The notes under the pieces were generated by a model. That model was not told where the DNA came from and made no database searches. It saw nothing but the letters and a program-made list of their open reading frames with translations. From the IMG/VR virus record IMGVR_UViG_3300012920_000050, positions 1-55,410 of that record: a DNA stretch of 55,410 nt; one strand, given 5' to 3'. Below are positions 15,785-25,657 of this stretch, piece by piece (the stretch's first letter is position 1; every line of letters starts with the position of its first letter). Made by a program: the position numbers and the translations under genes. Origin of the DNA: a virus.

Positions 15785-16941
15785 TAGAACAATACGCACT
15801 AAGCTGTGGAATAAAAATAGACAAGCCCACAGTAGAAACAAGCTTTTTTCCCGTAGATTGCGAGAAATACATAACACTTCATGCTAGCAGCGGAATGGAA
15901 GCCAAGAACTATGACTATTTTTCAGACGTAATAGACTTGATAAAACCGTACATAGAAAAAGAAAACATAAAGATAATACAGATAGGAGATAAAAAAGATA
16001 AAAAACTAGACGGGTGCATACATTACAATGGAACAACAAACCTAAAACAAAGTTTTTATCTTATTAAAAATTGCGCACTTCATATAGGAAACGATTCCTT
16101 TAGCACTCATGTAGCATCAGGATTCAACAGAAAGATATTGTGCCTATACAGCGTTCTTTTTAAAGAGTGCTGCGGACCCTACTGGGGCGAAAAACTTGAT
16201 CAAGTTCTATTAGAACCATCAAGAATAGACAGAAAACCGTCCTTTATGGGCAACGAAAAACCAAAGACCGTCAACGAGATAGACCCCGAAGAAATAGCCC
16301 AGGGAGCATTGGATTTATTAAAAATCAAACACGAAATAAACAAGGTAAAAACAATACATATCGGACAAGAGTACCACATACCATCTATAGCGGTGATCCC
16401 AAATCACGTAATGCCCGAAAGCTTTGCAAGGTCACAACCAATAAACATTCACGGAGATGAATGCTTTGACGAGCAAAATATAGTAAAATGGGCGAGAGGA
16501 AGAAATGCAAACATTTTCTTAGACAAACCAATGAATATCAACTATTTAAGGCTGGTAAAAGAAAATATAAATCAAATAAACTATTTTATTTCGGAAGATA
16601 CGGACACGCAATATATAAAAAAAATAAACAGCCTAGGCTTTCCAGTTCAATTACTATGCAAAAACATTGAAAACATAAATGATATCAGATTAAAGTTTTT
16701 TGACTGGAATGTATTGGAATACAAACAAACATCAAAAAAAGATCTTGACAATATCGATTTATTATGCGATAATAGTTTTTATCAAAGTTCTAGAAAGATT
16801 ATATCAAATGGAAAAATATATAACAGCAAAGCAGCATGGCTCCACGAAAAAGACGGAGATCACAAACAAGTTATCGACTGCGATGAATTTTGGCAAGAAC
16901 TAAAAACAATTAAAATTTATAACGATGCAAGAAACACTTAG
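15775..16941 (+). CDS. C-terminal half of GT9-like glycosyltransferase plus unknown domain
   Basis: 388 residues. The first 180 complete the GT9 fold begun in the upstream ORF: ITLHASSGMEAKNYDYFSDV, IIQIGDKKDKK, then CALHIGNDSFSTHVASGFNR and KILCLYS, the donor-binding block. Residues about 190-388 are an unrecognised domain with IHIGQEYHIPSIAVIPNH and long alpha/beta stretches. The ORF overlaps the previous one by 10 nt in the -1 frame, and its ATG may simply be a codon of an ancestral fused gene. It overlaps the next gene by 17 nt. Confidence 0.65.
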   Translation: MHLVEQYALSCGIKIDKPTVETSFFPVDCEKYITLHASSGMEAKNYDYFSDVIDLIKPYIEKENIKIIQIGDKKDKKLDGCIHYNGTTNLKQSFYLIKNCALHIGNDSFSTHVASGFNRKILCLYSVLFKECCGPYWGEKLDQVLLEPSRIDRKPSFMGNEKPKTVNEIDPEEIAQGALDLLKIKHEINKVKTIHIGQEYHIPSIAVIPNHVMPESFARSQPINIHGDECFDEQNIVKWARGRNANIFLDKPMNINYLRLVKENINQINYFISEDTDTQYIKKINSLGFPVQLLCKNIENINDIRLKFFDWNVLEYKQTSKKDLDNIDLLCDNSFYQSSRKIISNGKIYNSKAAWLHEKDGDHKQVIDCDEFWQELKTIKIYNDARNT

Positions 16942-17761
16942 CCTAGGAGCAACAGACAACACGGTAACATTTTCAACAGAAACTCAAACAACAAAAATTA
17001 TGCCCGCAACAAAAAAAACATCAACAAAAAAATATGTAGACGGCCCACTAAAGTTCTGCAGAAACGAGTACGGGCTACTAGATAATACAGATTATCACTT
17101 TAATGAAGACGGGTCAGTAAACTGGAGGTCAATGATTGGAGATGAACATCTCTTCCCAAATAAATCATGGTTCGATCTAAGAAAAAAAGACACGCCAAGA
17201 ACCATCGATGGACTAAAAGACCACCAACTACTCATTAAGCTAAGCGGAATTAAAGAGCTGGCAAAACTAAGAGGATTTACTGATGTTGAATATGAAATTG
17301 TAAAATGTCAAGAAGATCATGTTGCGGCGATTTGTAAAATTAAATTTTTAGCAAACTACGAAACAGGAAATCAACCTGTAGTATTTCAAGACATGGCAAA
17401 CGCAACATTAAATAACACAAGTAGCTTTGCAACAAAGTTTCTGGAAACTATCGCATGCAATAGAGCGTTCGTAAGATGCGTTAGGAATTTTTTAAATGTA
17501 CATATTGTCGGAGATGATGAAATTGACAAGTCTAACTTACCCCCCCAAACAAAATCAGCACCTTCATTAAGCCCAGACTCAATGATTGAGTCTTTGGTAA
17601 AAGATAAATTAAGCTGCTCAAACTTTGATGAATTTAAAGTAATTCTTAGAGATTGGTGGAAATCCGGAAAATATAAAAACGAGGGAGTCGCAGAATGGAA
17701 TAGCTATTCAGATATTCCTCCTGCACAAGCAAGAATTTTAATGAAAGTAATTAACGGCTAG
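16925..17761 (+). CDS. Possible single-strand annealing/recombination protein (Rad52-like)
   Basis: 278 residues. After a Thr/Lys-rich N-terminus, residues about 60-200 contain a core ending in NNTSSFATKFLETIACNRAF followed by VRCVRNFL, reminiscent of the conserved helix of Rad52/ERF-type annealing proteins (a run of small residues, then A-x-x-R-A-x-x-R-x-x-R). The C-terminal 65 residues form a separate helical domain. It closes the rightward operon, 3 kb after the PC4/Whirly-like gene. It runs tail to tail into the S74 gene with an 11-nt overlap and no terminator. The family call is low confidence; it could equally be another phage DNA-metabolism protein. Confidence 0.4.
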   Translation: MQETLSLGATDNTVTFSTETQTTKIMPATKKTSTKKYVDGPLKFCRNEYGLLDNTDYHFNEDGSVNWRSMIGDEHLFPNKSWFDLRKKDTPRTIDGLKDHQLLIKLSGIKELAKLRGFTDVEYEIVKCQEDHVAAICKIKFLANYETGNQPVVFQDMANATLNNTSSFATKFLETIACNRAFVRCVRNFLNVHIVGDDEIDKSNLPPQTKSAPSLSPDSMIESLVKDKLSCSNFDEFKVILRDWWKSGKYKNEGVAEWNSYSDIPPAQARILMKVING

Positions 17762-18476
17762 ATCTACGCTCTAGACTTTCAACTCTCTTTTCTAGAAAAT
17801 CTATTTGCTTTTGCTGTTCTTTAATTGCGCCGACAAGTAGAGCAGTAATCTTCTCATATTTAACAGCTTTATATCCATTATCTCTTGTGGTAACTAACTC
17901 TGGGGCTACTTCCTCAACTTGCTGAGCGATAAGTCCTATATCATGACCCGCATAAGTCTCCTGTTTGTTGTTCCAGTCAAATTCCACCGCATCTAGTTTC
18001 AAGATTTTTTCGAGAGGATCAATAATTATCGAAATATTATCTTTAAGTCTTTCGTCAGAACTAAAGAAAGCAACAACGTCTCCTTTTACATGAAGACCGT
18101 TGGGACAACCAACAAAAAAAGCATTGTGAATAGTTGGGGCAACAAAATCTCCTATAATGTGAGTGTTATAAAGACCATCTATCGTGTTTCCTGTTCCCTG
18201 AAGAATAGAGCATCGCCTTGACCGTTTAATTTTATTGTTATATCCAGCAAGTATAACATTGTTTGATCCATATCCGCCCACCTCAAAAGTTCCAGTTGTG
18301 CCGGGCCCAAGCACATTATGCATAGGTAGAGATAAAGTCTCGGGCCCCACTCCTATAAGCGGACCTTTTTCTCCAGGAGGAGCGAAAATAGCGGGAGTAG
18401 TAGTATGACCTGCTGGGGTCGACGAAGGAGTTCCAGGACTAGAGAAAACAGGAATATTTGTTGCAGGATTAGCCAT
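17751..18476 (-). CDS. Tail-fibre protein with peptidase S74 intramolecular chaperone
   Basis: 241 residues from ATG 18476, which overlaps the stop of the giant fibre gene (TAATG); a TTG two codons earlier is less likely. The N-terminus is Pro/Thr-rich. Residues about 70-125 carry YadA-head-like turns (VILAGYNNKI, SILQGTGNTI). The C-terminus is a classic S74 chaperone domain: SSDERLKDNI with the catalytic serine, GLIAQQVEEVAPELV, then the closing coiled coil IKEQQKQIDFLEKRVESLE. S74 domains drive trimerisation of beta-helical fibre ends and then cut themselves off. It probably completes or folds the neighbouring fibre. Confidence 0.9.
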   Translation of the reverse strand: MANPATNIPVFSSPGTPSSTPAGHTTTPAIFAPPGEKGPLIGVGPETLSLPMHNVLGPGTTGTFEVGGYGSNNVILAGYNNKIKRSRRCSILQGTGNTIDGLYNTHIIGDFVAPTIHNAFFVGCPNGLHVKGDVVAFFSSDERLKDNISIIIDPLEKILKLDAVEFDWNNKQETYAGHDIGLIAQQVEEVAPELVTTRDNGYKAVKYEKITALLVGAIKEQQKQIDFLEKRVESLERRSSR

Positions 18477-21400
18477 TACCAAGTAGAGTAAGTTGTGTTG
18501 TTATTGTAACAATAAGCTTCGGTGCTACCAGTATATATGTACACCCAACTATTTTTTGTATTAGAATAAATGTAGTGCCCAGGGTCACCGCCACTTCCAG
18601 TTAGGTTCTGCTGCGACCAAATCCATCCCCCAAAAGGCCCTCCATCAACATAAAACCAAGCGGAAGCAGCAATTCCGAGAGCCCTATTAGTTTCCCAAGA
18701 ATTAGATCCTGTCCAAAGAGGAGATATGTACATCCACGAACTTTTATTAGAGCCAAGGAATTGGTGAACAAATGCCCACTCAGCAAAACCTTCTGGATTT
18801 ATTCCTCCGTGCAAATAAAGATTAAAATTAGAAGTATCAGCGAAATAAAGCATCGAAGAGATCCAGCTATTATATTTAGAATTATTAGACCCAGCTAAAT
18901 CATCTGTGCCATTTCCTAAAACATATTTTGAATAAATCATTCTATCGGGATCGATAACCGCCCTAATGTTTTGTTCTTGACCGGCCGTGGTAGGCATAAC
19001 GAGACTTGGAACCGTATCTGGAATGGTTGCGGGAAGAAAGTTATTGTAATTAATTTCATTATGCTCTCCGCCCCCTATGAGCTGATTTGATCCGCCATCG
19101 ATTTTATTGTAAGTTCCTCCGCCAATTAGATTTGAGCCGCCATTCTTGTCTATATCGTTTGGCATACTATTGGAATGACCCCCAAGAATCGAAGAAAAAT
19201 TATCTCTACATAAATTATTAAATCCTGCTCCAATAAAAGAAAACTTTGACTTGATTTCATTGCTTGCTCCAGCAACAATTCCGCAAGATATATTAGCGAA
19301 AGAATCCTCTGCTGTACGTGAACCAGGAGAAAACTCTGTATCAAACTTATTATTAAATCCTCCGCCTATAAACGACGCAAAGTTTCCCTTTATACTGGAG
19401 AGAAAAGACTCGCCAGGAGTAAGAATGTTGCCAAAAGCATCTCTTTTTGGAATTAACTCCCCAGGGTTATTAGGGTCTGGCTCTAATTGCTTAATTTCAT
19501 CAGAAGAAATACTTCCGTCAAATACAGATCCTGCTATTTCAATCAATCCCGTAGAATTACTGATTCTGATATAAGAACTTATTTTTGTTGCATCAGAATA
19601 TGCCTCCCAATTTGTTGTGTCGATAGTAGGCGCAACAACAGCCCCCACAAGAGTTCCGGGACTTTTTTTGCGATAATTTAATCCGCCAAAGCTGATTATA
19701 TTACCCTCTTCGTAAGTATTATTACTTGAGGAACTGCTTTCAAATTCAAAAAAATTAAGCTCCTTTTCTCCACCTATATCAGTAATAACAAAAGAATTGC
19801 CGCTAGAATCCTTGGCTCTTCTTAACCTAAAACCGGGAGTGCTATAATTTTCAGTAGTCCTAACAAGTCCATTTGCTGGATCCAAGCCGCCTATAAATCC
19901 AGCAGATTCAATTGTTCCTCCAGATCCACCCCCTGGGTTATTGGGATTCTCAATCGGGTCATTCACCCCCATACTAAGAGTATTTGTGATAATTGCATCA
20001 TTTGCTAGTAAAAGTTTCGTCGCAACACTTTCGAATTGAGCTCCAAAAATTTTCCAATACTCAGAGTCTACAACTCCCGCCGACCCATCTCCCTTGGGCT
20101 GTTTAGCTCCAGGAAAACCTGCACCACAGTTGCCAACTGGACCACTATCTTTTTTCGCAATATAAAAATCTCCTCCTGGCGCACCACGATTAGTTGTATC
20201 TAAATTATTAAAATATACTACATCTCCCCTTAGTGTCTGCTTATCCTCTAGTCCATTATAACAACTATTAGAATTCCAAACGCCTCTATAAACAGGACTC
20301 CTTCCGGTTTCCCCAACAGGTCCTTGCAAATTAGTGGACACAGTTACAGAAGATTCTCCAAAAGTATTTAAACCAGATGCGTATACCACCACGGACAAAT
20401 CAGAATATGCCCCAAGGCGGTGCCTCTTTAAAATTTCATCAAATCCATTTCCCTCAACAACAAACTCAGCCATTGAAGTACTAGAAGAAGAACTAAAATG
20501 ATCCGCATCAGATGGGTCATAACTAAAACCAGAAATGTTATATTCTCCATTTGTATGAGCATCGTAATCAAAGACTAGATCACCATTAGCATACTCCATT
20601 TTATATCTTATATCAGAAGCAGATAAAGAAGAATTTTTAAAATGGTTTCTAATTTTTATCGTTTGGTTCGGAGGGTTCGGAGTAAAATCACCGTTACCAT
20701 CCTCATCGTAAGTAAATATGTCAGGCTCAGCATACATATTAACGACAGCGAGATCAGATCCATCTCTTTGTTTTAAATTCCCCTCGATAGTTAATTGACC
20801 ATTTTCATAATACAATTTACCCCCAGGCCCATTCGTATCATCGCCCTTAAACATAAAGCTTCCGTTTCCACTTATAACGAAACCTGCGTATTGATAATCG
20901 AAACCGTCATAACCTGTCCCACCAGGGTGTGAAATTGTTTCACCAAACCCAGCGCTCCTTATTTGACCGCTCTCTGCAGTTCCCCCAATTTGAATATCTT
21001 GACTCAGGATTTCTGCAGATCTAATTTTGTCGGCAGTTAGATTGTGAATCTTAGCATTAGTTATTGCCGCCTTTTGAATGTGAGCAGTGCCTATTGTTGC
21101 GTTTGCAAAAGCATGCCACATCGGAACAGCTATTCCTGCAGAATTTCTAGCGATTATTTTATCTCCGTCATCCAATAAATTACGCTTTTCCCCGTCTATA
21201 TCTCCCCCGCCACCGTAATTAGACGGATCACTAGTCTCTCCTTCTCCAGCAGGATGATAATTTGAAGTGCGGTAGTCTCCGGTATACTTTATATTTCTTA
21301 AAGGATTATTCTGTTCAGAAGTAAGAGGAACTTCCCTTATTATCTCAAAATCATCTCCAACAGCAGGAGACCCAACAAAAGGTCTTTTAGTTGTTATGGT

Positions 21401-24400
21401 TCCATCAATTGCATCGTAAGTATCAATCTCTCTCTCTTGCCCTGCTAAATTATTTGATAAAAATTTAATGTATGTGCCAGGATCATTGGTTGTTATTGGC
21501 GAAAAAGACGGCTGAGAAACCAATTCGGAATCAACGCTAAAGCTATTAAACGAAGGGGTAGAAACATTAGTAATCTGACCTTTCAAAAGCTTAACCTTTT
21601 CTCCTGGCAAAGCAAGACCCAACTCCTCTAATTCAGACTGGTTTATTTCTATAGCCTCATCAGGTTTAAAATAAACGTAAGCGTCTGTCGTCTTTCCCTG
21701 TTCGGTTGAATTTGAAGGTATAAACACTCGGTTTTCATCATAAACTCCATTTGGATCAAGAAACTTGGGAGAAGTTGGGTCTCCAATAACATACCCCTCT
21801 CCCTCTATATAAAGAAAATGCCTATCCCAAGATATTGAGTCAGCCTGCGGAGTATTATTTTTAAATGGATTATTAGGAACAAGGGCTACTGTATTAGGAA
21901 ATGCGTTGGTTATATTTTGCTCAAAATCAGATATATCCGTAGGAGACTGCTGACCAAGAATAAGTTCGAGCCCCTCTATAACATCATCGGTTGCAGCCTT
22001 ACCAGTAAAAGGGCCTTTGTTTCCGCCGTGATCGACGGCTCTTACCCAAAAATATCTTTTGTCATTAACTTGCCCTCTATGAGTAATGCTCATTTGAGGG
22101 CCGAGAGCAGAAGCGTCAAGAACATGTAGGGCGTTGGTTATTCCGCTTGCAGGATCAAGCTCTTCTATTGGTATTTCGTCTGCTATACTAGTTAGATCCC
22201 CAGTTATTTTTCGATAACCACTGATATTCCTGTCGTGCTTTAGAAACTCATTTTCTGCGCCAAAATAAAGATAATTATCTTCTGACTGCCAGACCTCATA
22301 ATGACTTATATCATTTGGAAGACTCAAAAGAGTTCCTGAACCTTCTAGAAATTCGCTTTTTGGAATTTCCCAATCCAAAAAGTAATTTACAAATGCGGTA
22401 TCTCCCTCAAAATTTTCAACAGCCCCAGGTATAGCGTCTGTAGTTTTTCCAAAAGCTGGACCCATAAATCCATCTGGGTTGCTATTGCTATAATGAAAAG
22501 GGTAAATTAAAATTCTTTCTGGGTCTCCAGCATTATCTCTTAAAGTAAAAAGATCTCCACTCCCGAACTCATCAAAAGGAAGTAACTTATAATAATAACC
22601 AGTTATTCCGTCACCCCTTGAGTCAGGAGTTTTACTTTCATGGGTATATGGAAGAGGAGGATTTTCATCAATTATAGAGTTTATATTTTCCCCAAAATTC
22701 TGCTCTGTAGGACCAAATACTTCTTTGACAAAATTAGGAGAGCCTGATCCAGGTAGCCCGTTTTCTCCAGTGACACTAAAGTTTGGGTCGCTCGATCTAT
22801 ACATTTGAAGCCTGTTGACCATTTCCCTAGCTTCGTTTGCATACCTGAAATTAAACTTAGTAGTAGTAACTTTCTCTAAACTATCAACACTAAACCCGTT
22901 AGCAAGAATGCTTGGCTCTAAATTAAAACCAATCAAAGAATTAGAATTAAGAATGTTTCCCTCTGGATCGATAATTCCTAAACTTATACCAACTTTTCTT
23001 TTTCCACTTTCAGGAATACCTAAATGCCCAAACGGAATATCTTGGAAACCAGTATTCTTCTCCCAAAATGGTCGCCATTGAGAATTTTGATACGTAGAAT
23101 TTATTAAATTATCTGTTCCTCCTATGTTTAATATAGGAGCCCCATTAGGATTACTTGATAGGCATTCGTATACCGCGCCATTATGATATACAATATCTCC
23201 CTGTGTGTGATTTGTAGATATATCTACCCCATTACCATCTAAAGCTGTCCAGTAATCGCTTTCTCCGTCAGGAACCCTTATTCCTGCAGAAGCACCGAGC
23301 CCATTCTCAAGTTTGCCACTAAATATATCGTTATTTATTATAACCAGGCTTCCAGGAAAATATCTTTGTTCGGTACTGTAATTGTATACAGGAAGATCAT
23401 AGGAAACAATAATTTTTTCGTATTCATCTGAAACCTCGGGATTTTGAACCTCCCACCCAGACCCTGTTGCTGGAATTTCAGAGTTAGAATTTTGTGTAGA
23501 TTTATATACCTCACAGTCGATTTCGTCAAATAAATCAGCAAATATCCACTTTTTCTGCCCAGAATCAGTTGGAGATATTCCATTAGACAACCTTATGCAT
23601 CGATATATATATCCATCGTGCAGAACTACGTCACCAATGACATATGTTTTTGTATTATCATAACTTTTAATATGGCTACTTACTGGAGCTACGACCATAT
23701 CTCCTATAGAGTAACCTCCTGCTTTACCCTCATCAAAAACACCATCCACGCTCGAAGATTCAGGCCCTATATTTTTTGGAGAACTACCTGTAGTAGAATA
23801 TATCTCTCCATTATATTCTACGAGAGAATTTTGCCCCAGAGACGTAGCGGAGTTAAATACATAATTTTTAGACTTATCCCACTCTTGATACTCGGGAAAA
23901 ATAAAATCTTGAACAGAAGAAATTGCATCATAAAGTCTAACTCCAGCAGTGACCTGATCTCCCTGCTGGTAAGATTTTGTAGAGTCAAAAGGTTTTGCGT
24001 TAACAGGAAATCCCTCACTGGGATACAAAGAATTATTTATTTCTCTAGTATAGTCAAAAGTCTCAAAAACCTTTGTTCCAGGAAGATCATTAACCACTTT
24101 TCTATCGCCATTTTCATCTACAACAGAACCTTTACTATTCAAGCCTTCAGTTATGCCAGTTAAAAATAAATTTGAATCTGCGTCAAATAATGACCCACTT
24201 ATACCCAATACGCTAGGAGTATCATTTGGAGACAAAATAAACTTATATTGATTAAGGTCAACAAGATTACCATCTTGGTCAGTTATGTTCCACCTAAATA
24301 TTAGATCATCTTCTCTTTCAATAAAATTTAAATTACTTATCTTTACCTCAGAAACAAATCCATACAAATCAGAGTTTTCTTCTCCCTCCACTACAGCTCC

Positions 24401-25651
24401 GTCAGCAGTGACATTATATTTATCTCCCTCACCGTATTCATCTTTAGGAATAAAAGAATAATAGTATTTATAGCCCCACACATGATCAAACGAAACATTT
24501 TCTTCAGTTAAAGAATAATTGTTTGTTATAAATTGAAAATCATCTTCTTTTTTAGCCCAGTAAGTAACTCCATTGTCTATCGGACTAGACGGAGTAACAC
24601 TCGGTTTTTGTATAGACACATAATCCTCCAAACACTCGTATATAGAACCTTCATGCCGAGCGCAGTCGCCTTCTTCCCAGGAAGGAACGTTGTTTGACCA
24701 CTTTATGGCATTAGAGATTTTGTTGTAATAATCAAGGTTAGATTGAAAATTCGATGGATACTTTAATTCAAAGTCAGAAGGAATTGCTAGAGATCTAATA
24801 TTAGTTGAAGCATAGTCAGTATCTACCGTCTTCCAAGCAAATCCCACCTTAGAGCCAAACAGAGAATGAGAAAGCTCTTCAATCTGAGGCTTATAATTTT
24901 TAGCAAAAAGCTCTCCAGTAGCAGTTCTTCCAAAAGAATCGTGAGATATTATTTGCATTGATATATCTCTCTGAAGACCAAGCTCTTCGAACGTTAGTGG
25001 AGAAAGTTGAAAAGAAAACCCCCTATAATTATCCATAGCTTCTGATACATTTGCCGTATTAAGATAAGATTGAAGGCCCTGATTTATTGTATCATTTAAC
25101 TCAGAATCGCTTACGACAGTTCCATCAAAGTCGCTTCTCAATTCAATTTCAAAATGAGAAAAGAAACTGTCTGACAAAAGCTCGGCGCCTAGCGCTTGAC
25201 CTTCTTTTGCGTGACCCGGGGGAGGAGTTAATCTCCATTCAATTTCTACATTTTTTTCCACAAATTCTGAAGATACGGACAATAAATTGGGATCAGGCAA
25301 TTGAGGAAAATGATCAACCTCACTACCCACAACTGGATTTCCAGGGAGATTGGAAACAATTAAATCAGAAAACGTAAAAGTTGAGTCGTATTCTGGAGCA
25401 TTAATATTTATACCTGACTGAAGAAAAGCAGACCTAATTCCTATATCGCTTACAGCAAAAACCCTTACCGTAAATTCTCCATAATTACCCTTTAAATCTA
25501 CAGAAACTTGAGCGGTTTCTCCGATAGCTTGAACCAATTCACTACCCCTTCCAACTTTTTGCTGAAAAGAATAATTGTCTGATGTACCTAAAACTTCGTA
25601 CTCAGAATTTAAATCGTTTACAGTAAACTGAACTCCTATTGCGGTAGACAT
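18476..25651 (-). CDS. Giant tail fibre / host-recognition protein with FN3-, CBM- and YadA-head-like modules
   Basis: 2391 residues. The N-terminus and many later segments are beta-rich with fibronectin-III-like strands (FTVRVFAVSD, FWVRAVDHGGNKGPF). Residues about 557-864 hold several short modules of CBM5/12 type (KTYVIGDVVLHDGYIYRC, TQGDIVYHNGAVYECL). Near 1710-1790 is a Gly-x-x-Gly-rich stretch. Residues about 2084-2200 carry YadA-head repeats (SFIGAGFNNLC, NLIGGGTYNKI, QLIGGGEHNEI). The last 100 residues are Trp-rich (WMYISPLWTGSNSW, WIWSQQ). It follows the fused gpI-gpJ gene by 6 nt and is probably the central fibre attached to the tail tip. Confidence 0.8.
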   Translation of the reverse strand: MSTAIGVQFTVNDLNSEYEVLGTSDNYSFQQKVGRGSELVQAIGETAQVSVDLKGNYGEFTVRVFAVSDIGIRSAFLQSGININAPEYDSTFTFSDLIVSNLPGNPVVGSEVDHFPQLPDPNLLSVSSEFVEKNVEIEWRLTPPPGHAKEGQALGAELLSDSFFSHFEIELRSDFDGTVVSDSELNDTINQGLQSYLNTANVSEAMDNYRGFSFQLSPLTFEELGLQRDISMQIISHDSFGRTATGELFAKNYKPQIEELSHSLFGSKVGFAWKTVDTDYASTNIRSLAIPSDFELKYPSNFQSNLDYYNKISNAIKWSNNVPSWEEGDCARHEGSIYECLEDYVSIQKPSVTPSSPIDNGVTYWAKKEDDFQFITNNYSLTEENVSFDHVWGYKYYYSFIPKDEYGEGDKYNVTADGAVVEGEENSDLYGFVSEVKISNLNFIEREDDLIFRWNITDQDGNLVDLNQYKFILSPNDTPSVLGISGSLFDADSNLFLTGITEGLNSKGSVVDENGDRKVVNDLPGTKVFETFDYTREINNSLYPSEGFPVNAKPFDSTKSYQQGDQVTAGVRLYDAISSVQDFIFPEYQEWDKSKNYVFNSATSLGQNSLVEYNGEIYSTTGSSPKNIGPESSSVDGVFDEGKAGGYSIGDMVVAPVSSHIKSYDNTKTYVIGDVVLHDGYIYRCIRLSNGISPTDSGQKKWIFADLFDEIDCEVYKSTQNSNSEIPATGSGWEVQNPEVSDEYEKIIVSYDLPVYNYSTEQRYFPGSLVIINNDIFSGKLENGLGASAGIRVPDGESDYWTALDGNGVDISTNHTQGDIVYHNGAVYECLSSNPNGAPILNIGGTDNLINSTYQNSQWRPFWEKNTGFQDIPFGHLGIPESGKRKVGISLGIIDPEGNILNSNSLIGFNLEPSILANGFSVDSLEKVTTTKFNFRYANEAREMVNRLQMYRSSDPNFSVTGENGLPGSGSPNFVKEVFGPTEQNFGENINSIIDENPPLPYTHESKTPDSRGDGITGYYYKLLPFDEFGSGDLFTLRDNAGDPERILIYPFHYSNSNPDGFMGPAFGKTTDAIPGAVENFEGDTAFVNYFLDWEIPKSEFLEGSGTLLSLPNDISHYEVWQSEDNYLYFGAENEFLKHDRNISGYRKITGDLTSIADEIPIEELDPASGITNALHVLDASALGPQMSITHRGQVNDKRYFWVRAVDHGGNKGPFTGKAATDDVIEGLELILGQQSPTDISDFEQNITNAFPNTVALVPNNPFKNNTPQADSISWDRHFLYIEGEGYVIGDPTSPKFLDPNGVYDENRVFIPSNSTEQGKTTDAYVYFKPDEAIEINQSELEELGLALPGEKVKLLKGQITNVSTPSFNSFSVDSELVSQPSFSPITTNDPGTYIKFLSNNLAGQEREIDTYDAIDGTITTKRPFVGSPAVGDDFEIIREVPLTSEQNNPLRNIKYTGDYRTSNYHPAGEGETSDPSNYGGGGDIDGEKRNLLDDGDKIIARNSAGIAVPMWHAFANATIGTAHIQKAAITNAKIHNLTADKIRSAEILSQDIQIGGTAESGQIRSAGFGETISHPGGTGYDGFDYQYAGFVISGNGSFMFKGDDTNGPGGKLYYENGQLTIEGNLKQRDGSDLAVVNMYAEPDIFTYDEDGNGDFTPNPPNQTIKIRNHFKNSSLSASDIRYKMEYANGDLVFDYDAHTNGEYNISGFSYDPSDADHFSSSSSTSMAEFVVEGNGFDEILKRHRLGAYSDLSVVVYASGLNTFGESSVTVSTNLQGPVGETGRSPVYRGVWNSNSCYNGLEDKQTLRGDVVYFNNLDTTNRGAPGGDFYIAKKDSGPVGNCGAGFPGAKQPKGDGSAGVVDSEYWKIFGAQFESVATKLLLANDAIITNTLSMGVNDPIENPNNPGGGSGGTIESAGFIGGLDPANGLVRTTENYSTPGFRLRRAKDSSGNSFVITDIGGEKELNFFEFESSSSSNNTYEEGNIISFGGLNYRKKSPGTLVGAVVAPTIDTTNWEAYSDATKISSYIRISNSTGLIEIAGSVFDGSISSDEIKQLEPDPNNPGELIPKRDAFGNILTPGESFLSSIKGNFASFIGGGFNNKFDTEFSPGSRTAEDSFANISCGIVAGASNEIKSKFSFIGAGFNNLCRDNFSSILGGHSNSMPNDIDKNGGSNLIGGGTYNKIDGGSNQLIGGGEHNEINYNNFLPATIPDTVPSLVMPTTAGQEQNIRAVIDPDRMIYSKYVLGNGTDDLAGSNNSKYNSWISSMLYFADTSNFNLYLHGGINPEGFAEWAFVHQFLGSNKSSWMYISPLWTGSNSWETNRALGIAASAWFYVDGGPFGGWIWSQQNLTGSGGDPGHYIYSNTKNSWVYIYTGSTEAYCYNNNTTYSTW

Positions 25652-25657
25652 TATATA

